From: Euborellia annulipes | Taxonomy: Eukaryota; Arthropoda; Insecta; Dermaptera; Anisolabididae | Direction of reading: 5' to 3' | NCBI GenBank assembly: GCA_023213315.1 | Contig: JAKCPI010005410.1 | Span: 18,380 to 82,379, forward strand | Length of the DNA stretch: 64,000 nt | Part shown: one piece after another, positions 56,438 through 64,000 of the stretch | How positions within the stretch are numbered: position 1 is the stretch's first letter | Layout of the letters: each line of letters begins with the position of its first letter | Notes under the pieces: generated by a model | What the model saw: only the letters and a program-made list of their open reading frames with translations | Databases searched by the model: none | Told to the model about the DNA's origin: nothing | Position numbers and translations under genes: made by a program

Positions 56438-56824
56438 AATTTTTTGATTAAAATTCATAAATGAATAATTTTTTAGGTGCTCTTTAAAATGTATATTCTC
56501 ATTTCGCCATTGAATTTGTTTGAAGCACTTTATAGGAAATATAGAAGAAATTGTTTCCATAGTAACAAAATATAAATATTTTCCTTTGTTTATAAATTTT
56601 TTTTAAATTCGTTTTTAGGTCCTTTTCGGCATCGGAGGCCATTAGTCCCCGTTCCTATTTATTTCAATTGATTGGTATTCAATCCAAGTTTATAAATTTT
56701 ACATCTTGAATTCTTGGTCCTGTCTAAAACTAAATATGTCTGTCTACACAAAAAATCTGGTGGGATAGCACAGAACTCTCAAATACCAAAGGTGAGCTGT
56801 GCGACCAGTCACACCAGATTTTTT
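56438..56824 (+). mobile_element. Family H right half with an inserted SINE a fragment
   Basis: Distal body (TGCTCTTTAAAATGTATATT) and a decayed hairpin (ATCTGGTGGGATAGC ... GTCACACCAGATTTTT) are present. At about 56617-56688 GGTCCTTTTCGGCATCGGAG and following sequence is a reversed SINE a tail. Confidence 0.8.
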
Positions 56825-57499
56825 AATTCATTTTTTCAAAAAAAAAAAGTATTTATATAATTTTTTTTGATTTTTAATACATTTTTGGAGCCTCTCTAAC
56901 AATCAAAAGCGTAACTAGAATAAAATATTTAAAGCAAATAATTTTCAGAGAAATCAAATACTAGCGATTTTATTCTAAGAATAGTAAAAAAAAAATAAAA
57001 GTTTCAAAATCTGTTTTAATGTCAAGTTTCGTTAGATAAATTGCCTTTTAAAGGTGAATGTTCAAGGACTTTATATTATAAAAACTACGATAATTTAAGT
57101 AAGAATATATCGCAATCTAAATGGCAATTGCAAAATAAAAATAAATTCTAACTATTAAGGAATGATATATGAAAAAAAAATTATCAAGTTATTTAATTAC
57201 TTAATTTAAAATTAATTTACACATTTTGAGATTCTGTTTTGTCCATTTGTTAACTAGGTCGGTTATGTGGTGGCAATAGCAGTTTATTAATTTGTTCAAA
57301 TTTTTTTTCTCTATTAATTAAAAAATTATAATTAAGAATAAATCATGGATATCCGTTAGAATAAAAAATTATTAATTTATACTTAATTTCGCCAATAAAT
57401 TAGTATCCTTTTTTTTTATTAAAAGATTTTCAATTTACACTTGATTAAGTTTCAATTTTATAAACGGAAGTCATAATAATTTATAAATATATAAACACC
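56825..57499. other. AT-rich stretch without recognised gene
   Basis: No repeat or gene was recognised. Confidence 0.4.
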
Positions 57500-58154
57500 T
57501 ATACTTTCCAAGGCTAATAGATGACAAGGTTGTCTCATACGGCTCGGCCAATCAGAGCGAAGGCGGGAAATCGTCATCAAGAAGCCCAAATTTGAATTCT
57601 TATTTAATATATAGTATTTATCTCTCTCTGGCTTTTTACGATTTATATTTAAAAGTTGTTCATTTTAATTTTCTTTCATCATTTTTGATAGTTGAATATA
57701 AATTTTAAATTAAAATATTTAATTTTTCCTTTTACTTTCTCTTACCTATATAACAATATTATATAAGTATATATAAGTAGAAAGTATTTTTTTCCGAATT
57801 GTCTTCATTTTTGTTTTACTTTCTATTATTTAATTAATATATTTAAAAAAAAATTATTATTTTCTCTAGTGCTGAAAAAAACATTAAATAATATTTCAAA
57901 AAAATAAAAATGGAACATATTTTAAATAAAATAAATAAATTTATTATGACCCACTTAGAGGCACCAGTCCCCGGTGGCTAGGTCCAACAAACACAATACA
58001 AATTTAAATATAATAACAAATATAACAAAACAAAAGGGAAAAAAATAGAAATGTATAGTAAACGTCACATTAGACATCCCGACATTCGCCTTAAGTTGTT
58101 AAGGAAAACCTGGCCAAAAACCTTAACAAGGATAGTATGACCTCTCTACCTAAA

Positions 58155-58530
58155 CTATTTCATAATAAATAAATATTAATAGAATAATACACAGGAAGAA
58201 AGGATGTCAGCCAAAAGGAGAGCCCCTATCGAATAAAAATCTCAATCCAGAAGGCGTTTCGGTTTTAATTAAATAAAGCCATCATCAGTTCTCAAGAGAT
58301 TATTGTCTGTGCAAATGTTATATTTTTATATAATTTTGTGTATGTTTATATAAAACAACACTCTCTGCATCCCAACCTTGAGCCAATAATCTCTTGAGAA
58401 CTGATGATGGCTTTATTTAATTAAAACCGAAACGTCTTCTGGATTGAGATCTTTATTCGATAGGGGCTGTCCTGTTTGGCTGACATCCTCTCTTCCAGTC
58501 TATTATTCTATTAATATTTATTTCTTATGA
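58155..58530. mobile_element. CCGAAACGT-core foldback nested in the P-like element
   Basis: Arms of ~150 bp: TTTCATAATAAATAAATATT, GGATGTCAGCC, AGGCGTTTCGGTTTTAATTA and CAGTTCTCAAGAGATTATTG pair with their inverses (58384-58530). The core is GTTTCGGTTTTAATT/AATTAAAACCGAAAC. The loop is about 75 bp. Confidence 0.88.
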
Positions 58531-58554
58531 AATAGTTTTCTTCTTTTTTTTTTT

Positions 58555-59342
58555 TTAAGATTTTTTTCTTCCCTCGTCAGAAAGTTTTCTTTTCATTAAA
58601 GAAATTCTATTGGTAACTACTCTTTGAGAATTAAAAAATTTTATTCTAAGTAAAACTCTTAATTTAACGAATGATTTTTCTAAAATTATAGGAATTTCTG
58701 GGCATTTTTTAAATACATATTTAGTTATTTTATTTACTATGTTTTTTTCTTTTTTTAAACTGCCTTTGTTATTTTTTTTTTCTTCATCTTTTTCTGTCTG
58801 TGAAATATTTGTTTGTAGACTTGAAGTTTCAGAAACCTTCTTCATTAAATCTTCCAATATTTCTTTTTCTTCCTTTCTTTTATCTCGGGCCAATCGGGCT
58901 GATTCCTCAGGAATTGGTACATCACTTGGTTTTAAAAATAACGATGGAACAGCTGAAAAAATTGATATATTAATAATAAATAAGATATTACTAAAATAAA
59001 AAGTAAAATTAGAATCTCTGTGGACATGGGTATAGCCTATAGTGAAAAAAGCCTTGTATATATATAGAGAGAGTATTTTTTACCTACCTGTTGGCTTTAA
59101 TCGAATTTTGGGAGGTAAATTCATAATTTTCGCTCGCATGTCTGCTTGAAAATCAGATTTTGCACGTTGCAAATTCTTCCCGTTTTTGGATTTACACTAT
59201 CTTTTCAATAACATCTTCTAATCCATTCTTTTCGTAGGCTATCATCTTTTGGAAATGAAAAAAACATTAATTTTTCTTCTCCTTCATTTTGTTTATAAAA
59301 AGAATTTTTACAAATTGCAACTGAGCAAATTGTTCCAGGCAT
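58555..59342 (-). pseudogene. THAP-domain protein gene, two exons, broken in the zinc-finger exon
   Basis: Exon 1 (59342-59088) begins ATG and encodes MPGTICSVAICKNSF, then FFSFPKDD and a W-containing helix, then RICNV. This is the N-terminal C-x4-C, FP and W pattern of the THAP zinc finger. An in-frame TGA lies at 59205-59207. Right after RICNV about 4 nt are missing at 59161-59162: the zinc-ligand His that should follow is lost and the frame shifts. The downstream frame then reads DMRAKIMNLPPKIRLKPT. The donor g/GTAGGT (59088/59087), a 135-bp intron and acceptor TTTTTTCAG (58953) join to a second exon (58952-58555). It starts AVPSLF, the THAP-terminal AVPTIF-like motif, and continues for 131 codons of K/E-rich, probably coiled-coil sequence to TAA. 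The exon phases fit only if 4 nt are restored in length. The known role of the domain is sequence-specific DNA binding, including in P transposase. A likely 5' splice acceptor (CATTCTTTTAG) lies just before the ATG. Confidence 0.8.
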
Positions 59343-59351
59343 CTAAAAGAA

Positions 59352-59561
59352 TGATTAGAATCAAATATATATTTTAAATAATTGATTTAGTATTTCATTA
59401 ATTACCTTGAATGCATGTAAAGAAAGCGCCACAAACACACAAATGAAATGTTGATTCAAAAAGATGAAAAAACAGCCTAAATCGAATATTTTGAAAAAGG
59501 TTATGATTAGAATCAAATATATATTTTTTAACTATTTGATTTAACATTCAATTAATTACCT
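59352..59561 (-). repeat. Duplicated intron-like segment upstream of the THAP exon
   Basis: GATTAGAATCAAATATATAT followed by AATTGATTTAGTATTTCATT and AATTACC occurs at 59352-59407 and, diverged, at 59503-59561. On the minus strand each starts GGTAATTAAT, a plausible donor, and the first ends in CTTTTAG before the ATG. This suggests a duplicated 5' intron or exon-intron unit. Confidence 0.5.
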
Positions 59562-59769
59562 CCAATATAAGCAAAAATGATAAAACAATGTCCAAATCGA
59601 TTTATTAAAGGATGTGTAATGTAAGCACAAAATATCAAATAGCTATATGCACTCAGAACGTTTGTCAATAGGGAATCTTGGACTCGAGTGACGTCATCTG
59701 CCAAAACCCCCCACCATTTTCCACTCCGTATGAGACAACCTTGTCTTTCTACTAACCTTGTATACTTTC

Positions 59770-60434
59770 TCTTTTCAATAAAAATTCAATTTTACTCTCG
59801 TTGGAATTAGTATTTCGTGATAAATGTCTCATAACTTAGCAGCAGGGGGTTCTTTTATGTCCAATACATTTTCTTTCGGATCAAAACTTTCATTGCACTA
59901 AAAGACGGGCAAAATTGTTCATGATCGGATTGATGGCGATCTAATATTTAATCATTTCGGATTACAAATTAGACAATATCTAATCGACCCCATAAGTACA
60001 TTTGAGTAAGAAAGACTCGGATAGAATTTCTCCGAGGTTGTCATTCATTCACCAGGTGTGAGTCCGTTATTATAACTAATTCCATTAAAAAGAATAAGGA
60101 AATCACATTCTATGAAAAAAAGAAAAAAAATAAATAAAATACTAGAAAAAGCCTTGAAAATAAAATAAGAAACAACCTTGAAAAGTGATTTTTTTCTAGA
60201 AAATTATTATACTGATCTACAGTACACCCTGCAGTAAGGAATTTATAAAATAGAGCAATAATTATAATTCAAACTCGGGGATTTCATTTAATTAATCTCT
60301 CGGCTTATTTCAGACTACTAAGAAGTAAATTCTTGGAAAGTATGCAACTCAAAAGACCAGCTCACTAATGAATTTTTAATCTTTTCAGTTTTCTGGAACG
60401 GAGCATAGTTGTTTTTAGAGTGATCCTCCTTTAT
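59770..60434. other. AT-rich stretch without recognised gene
   Basis: No repeat or gene was recognised. Confidence 0.4.
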
Positions 60435-61214
60435 AAAAAATTTGGTGTGACTGGTCTCACAGCACACAACTTTCTCTTAAGTCGGCCATTCACGATCGCT
60501 CCAAATGGATGTCATCCGTTCACTATACGAAATCCATTTGTTTTTCCCCATTCACGGTCAGTTTTTGGAGTGACATCGCTCCATTTGGACGGATGGAGCG
60601 ATCGTGAATGGCCGGCGTTACCCTTTGGCAAGAGAAAGTTGTGTGTATTGTGTTTGTCACACCAGATTTTTTGTGTTGAGATATATTTAGTTTCCGACAG
60701 TAGGGTACATTTGAATGCATTTTATAAGTATGAGAAAATATCTATATTTTGATTCCATGACAACCATTTCTCCTATCTTTCCTATGAATCTTTCCTAAGA
60801 ATCAAGTGGTCTTCAAAAGATTTCAGGGCAAAATGAAAATATACATTTTAAAGAGCATCTAAAAAATAATTCATTTTTGAATTTTATTCAAAATCGTTGG
60901 AGCAAATTTTGAGAAAATCGAAAAAAGTGAAAAAGTATTTCAGTAAAGTACTAGTACTTTTTGGCCGATTTTAATCAAAAGCTTATTTTCTTGTTCTAGA
61001 GAGGTGTCTAACTTTAATATAAAATTGAAACCTCGTAGTTCCATTTCTTCATGCTTAAAATTGAACACACACAGAGAGACAGACCTTGTCGTGAAAACCA
61101 CTTTTTTGGATTCAGGGGTCTTCAAAACGTGTATATCCATCAAAATCTCGACATCGAATTTTGACATGAATCCAATACTTTCTCTCTCTATATATTATAG
61201 AGGTAAGAGAAAGT
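60435..61214 (-). mobile_element. Family H hairpin-tailed repeat, interrupted in its hairpin
   Basis: The hairpin ATTTGGTGTGACTGGTCTC ... GTCACACCAGAT (60435-60668) is opened by a 138-bp MITE. The body and left end GGTAAGAGAAAGT (61202-61214) are intact. The microsatellite is only CACACACAGAGAGACAGACC. Confidence 0.9.
60480..60617. mobile_element. Harbinger-like MITE, 138 bp, TTA target duplication
   Basis: The ends are AGTCGGCCATTCACGATCGC and GCGATCGTGAATGGCCGGCG. TTA lies on both sides (60477-60479 and 60618-60620), and removing the element and one TTA restores the family H hairpin word CTCTTACCC. A 3-bp TTA duplication fits PIF/Harbinger. Confidence 0.85.
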
Positions 61215-61440
61215 AAAAATCGAAAAAATCGTTTGTGAGTTGACCATTTTGGTCAGTGCCATAACCAGGGGAAATGGTCAGAATCTCCCCCCTCCTTCCT
61301 AAAAAAAAAAATTAATAATGAAAGAAAAATAATCTTAGGCAACATTTTAAATGCTGTTAAAAATCATCATAAAAATATTTTTCATTTCAAGGAGAGGGGG
61401 GATAATCACCTGGATCGCATCCCCACTGAAAATATTTTCG
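61215..61440. other. Short unassigned stretch
   Basis: C- and G-rich tracts near 61286-61300 and 61391-61405 may be a decayed hAT-like MITE. Ends were not found. Confidence 0.3.
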
Positions 61441-61932
61441 GACTACGGTGCCACAAGTGCCTGATGCGCTTGAGAGTTGAGCCTTGAGCTTAGGCAACCA
61501 AAGTGCTTAGACGTTGGAATTGTTGTCTTTTTTTTTTTTAAACATTCACACTTTTTTCTCATTCACACTCACATTCACACACACATTCACACAGTCTTTT
61601 CGGCAACTTAGGCCATATAAGACTTTGGACGATAACCGTTATTTATGAATTTATCTATATTGGGGTCCAGGCATTCTTATTTAAGCCATTTGGTATCCAA
61701 ATGGCTTAAATAAATTCATCGGACTGCCTGGGGTCCGAACCCGCGAAGTTTGGTATACGAGGTTAGCACGCTAACCTCTACACCAAGCCCCGAGGGCAAT
61801 TGTTGTCTTAAAAATAGTTTTTCCTCTACAGCTGCATTAAAAAAAGTGATTTATTTATTTTAAAAATATTAGTTTGGTTGATTTTGTTGCTCAATGTTCC
61901 ACTTCAGACACTTGTGGCGCCGATTGTACTCT
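61441..61932. repeat. Inverted pair of an unknown repeat enclosing a SINE b
   Basis: GTGCCACAAGTGCCTGATGC (about 61449) and its diverged inverse CAGACACTTGTGGCGCCGAT (about 61906) bound the segment. The same repeat is seen at 43135. The SINE lies between. Confidence 0.5.
61530..61797 (-). mobile_element. tRNA-derived SINE, family b, full length with 12-bp target duplication
   Basis: Minus orientation. Reading plus: a T-run, then CACTCACATTCACACACACA (reversed tail), CTTTTCGGCAACTTAGGCC, the body, and the reversed tRNA-like head GCTAACCTCTACACCAAGCC. The reversed B box is GGTCCGAACCCGCG. AATTGTTGTCTT flanks both sides (61518-61529 and 61798-61809). Confidence 0.92.
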
Positions 61933-62789
61933 TTTTGATTATCATCTTGTTTTCGTTTAAGATCAGCGGATCTTTATAGAAAAAGATCTTTGTTAATTAA
62001 ATGCTATAGTTTTATTATTCTAAGATTATCATAATAATATTAAATGAAAGGTATGAGAGGTCTTAAAAAAGAATTATAATTAATAAGTAGAGCAGAATTC
62101 ATATAAATTTTATTTTATTGCTTATTTTAAAAGCATTCACTTTCCCACTATGTTATGGTCAATTGGGTTCAACAACTATTACATAAAAATTCATATTATT
62201 AAAGTATTTCCTACACCATTTTATACAAAAATAAAATATTTTTAAGGGTTATTTTGTTTTTAAGATTTGAAAAATAATAAAACAGGAAGCAAAACAGAAG
62301 TTGGTATGGAGGGGTGGCCCTTTGGGATTTAAGGGTCCTCATATAATGGTAGATGGACTTACTCTCCTCCTTGTCAAAGCAAGTTGTCTGACTGTCTTTC
62401 TTTCTTCATACTCATCAAAAGGGAAGAGTAAAATTGTCCTTTCAGGTAGAAATAGAAAAAAGGGACGGACATGTGTTTTTAAAAATTCCAATTTAACAAG
62501 CAGAAACATACAAAGACAGGCGCAAGTCTATTTTTATCATTGTTGCAGATAGATAGATTTTATCTTTATTTTTATTATTATTTCTTTGATATGAGGATTG
62601 AGTATATTTAAATTTGACCCTCCAAGTTTTATCAGGGAAACAGATCAATTTTCAACCTATAAAATAAATTATTCTTTGTATGGATGATGTAGTTGGATAT
62701 ATTCATGATCATTCATCCACTATTCATACAATGATAAGAATTGAATTTTCTTCTATCTAGATAATGATGAAAGGCTTCTTCAACGTTTT
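61933..62789. other. AT-rich stretch without recognised gene
   Basis: The plus frame 62301-62552 shows no domain. No repeat was recognised. Confidence 0.4.
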
Positions 62790-62970
62790 CCAAAAACAAC
62801 CCCTTATGAGAAAATTTTAAACAATCCTCATCAAATTCTGCTCATACTATGCAGACTAGCATAGATGATACATCAGATTTCGTCGACGTTTCGGAATTCA
62901 TGCAAACCAGCAGATAAGTAGAATTTGGTGAGGATTGTTTAAAATTTTCGCATAAGGAGGTTGTTTTTGG
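62790..62970. mobile_element. CCGAAACGT-core foldback
   Basis: The arms pair CAAAAACAACCCCTTATGAG, TTTTAAACAATCCTCATCAA with TTGGTGAGGATTGTTTAAAA and GGAGGTTGTTTTTG. The core is CGTCGACGTTTCGG at about 62881-62894. Confidence 0.8.
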
Positions 62971-63049
62971 TAGACATTACAGACCTTTTAGGTTCCATCG
63001 GATTTATGATAAATATTTGCGCAGAAAGTAATTTCAGAACGAAAATAAA

Positions 63050-63190
63050 TTTCAGAGGAGCAGGAAAGTGAAGGCAGAGTAAAAAAACTTTGATCAGATT
63101 TTATCGGCGCTTCGGATAAATGGGAATGATATATCCCCGAAACGTCGACGTTTCGGTATGATGCCCTCACTTTCCTGTTTCTCTGAATTA
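63050..63190. mobile_element. CCGAAACGT-core foldback with a perfect 20-bp core palindrome
   Basis: The outer arms pair CAGAGGAGCAGGAAAGTGA with TCACTTTCCTGTTTCTCTG. The core CCGAAACGTCGACGTTTCGG (63137-63156) is a perfect palindrome. Confidence 0.75.
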
Positions 63191-64000
63191 TCAGTCTCCG
63201 AATTCCCTCTTTGGAAAATAATTTTCTTGTAATCTTTAGAAGTTTCTCTTTAAATAATAAAATTTTCCTACTGGTTGGGGATTCAGTAAGCTGATATTAG
63301 CGTATTTTACTGGGTATATTATATATAGATTATTTATTATTGATAACAATTATATAATCTGACTCCAAAATTTGTAATAAGGTTTTTGAGATAGTTGTTG
63401 ACAAGACAAACATCAAAACCTGAAAATATTGTGTTATCTGATTTTGACAAAACTCTTCACTAGTTAATAGAAAGTAAAAATTTGTATTAGTGATACTTTG
63501 AGTCCTTTTGTTTTAGTCTCTTCATAATGTTATTTGTAGAAATATGAATATTAAGCTTCCGAATTAAATAATCCCGTGAGAAATTTAATTCCTTGCGTTT
63601 CCTTAGACCCTTGAATACGGCGCACTTCTGTTGTGGAATGTGCGTTACTCCATTGAAACTAATAGCTTGCGAAATTTTGGTGTGCATATCTTAATTTTTT
63701 CAATAGCCAAATTCTTAATTCTTCTTTAGATTTAATTTACCTAATAAAAAAAATGTCTCTAAAATTTTTTATACTAATTAAATCCATATGATTCGAAATA
63801 AATGTCTCTCTATCTCTGTCTGTCTGATGATGGATGCTGGCTGTCTAGGGACTGAGACTATCCCCAGGGATGGCTGCATTTTGGCGCGCTTATACTCCCG
63901 TGGGAATGCGATATATATACACATTAAATATCTATCTCACTCTGTAAATCAGTCATTTTGTTTTTTTTTGTTTTTTTATTTTTCATGAACTTGAACTCCA
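63191..64000. other. AT-rich stretch with one possible transposase-like frame
   Basis: The minus frame 63687-63487 (66 codons) ends in RDYLIRKLNIHISTNNIMKR, which has a faint helix-turn-helix look as in Tc1/mariner N-terminal regions. There is no catalytic domain nearby, so this is only a suggestion. The rest is AT-rich with a short TCTG repeat near 63805-63826. Confidence 0.25.

Larger units (their letters stand above)
57509..59760 (-). mobile_element. Probable P-superfamily (THAP) DNA transposon derivative, ~2.25 kb
   Basis: The ends are CAAGGCTAATAG (left) and CTACTAACCTTG (right), so the element runs CA...TG. Just inside each end ACAAGGTTGTCTCATACGG is repeated in inverted orientation (57524-57542 and 59726-59744), giving a ~35-bp inverted repeat with one indel and a few mismatches. 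TATACTTTC flanks both sides (57500-57508 and 59761-59769). Drosophila P elements also run CA...TG and make 8-bp duplications. The only coding remnant is a THAP-domain gene on the minus strand; no sequence for the RNase-H-like or GTP-binding parts of a P transposase was seen. The element also holds a foldback, a family H fragment (57731-57795) and a (TTTA)n-tailed repeat (57935-58015), all presumably later insertions. The alternative is a host THAP gene flanked by unrelated inverted repeats. Confidence 0.7.

Noticed and set aside
63487..63687. Tc1/mariner transposase fragment
   Set aside because: Only a vague helix-turn-helix resemblance; no catalytic region, inverted ends or TA flanks were found, so it is mentioned only in the gap entry.

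Overview
The window is an AT-rich stretch of animal nuclear DNA. It has long poly-A/T and poly-G runs, spliced genes, tRNA-derived SINEs with long target-site duplications, hAT-type miniature elements and P-element/THAP sequence. An invertebrate fits best, probably an arthropod; a crustacean or AT-rich insect is possible, but the species cannot be fixed from sequence alone. There is no sign of prokaryotic organisation.

The only well-supported host gene lies on the minus strand at 8459-9681. Two exons (9251-9681, then 8459-8910) are joined by a 340-bp intron and encode the last ~293 residues of a secreted meteorin/meteorin-like protein. Nine of the family's ten cysteines can be seen. The first exon (signal peptide and first cysteine) was not found and should lie at higher coordinates or beyond the window. 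The ~1.3 kb around the two exons is nearly free of transposons.

Almost everything else is a layered graveyard of non-autonomous mobile elements. Family H (hairpin-tailed repeat, ~0.65-1.3 kb, about 20 full or partial copies) has a left end starting ACTTTCTCTTACC, a hypervariable internal microsatellite, and a right end that is a ~100-bp hairpin bounded by ATCTGGTGTGAC/GTCACACCAGAT. It sits in T-runs and resembles Helentron-derived miniature elements. A second group consists of many foldback elements with unrelated arms that share a CCGAAACGT core near the loop. The largest palindrome (20147-22282) has ~700-bp arms and encloses one such element. There are two tRNA-derived SINE families (a and b) with related 3' ends, and a GC-rich ~230-bp retroposon (family G, four copies). 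Several hAT-like MITEs carry 8-bp duplications. Other MITEs have TTAA or TTA target sites.

At 57509-59760 lies a 2.25-kb element with CA...TG ends, inverted repeats and a 9-bp flanking repeat. It carries a two-exon THAP-domain gene on the minus strand, broken by a stop codon and a 4-nt deletion. This is the best candidate for a P-superfamily derivative.

From 43481 to 48345 a ~2.1-kb segment is present twice in tandem. One copy has a family H insertion and the other has the empty site, so this is either a recent duplication or two haplotypes joined in the assembly. The remaining gaps are AT-rich sequence in which no gene was recognised.
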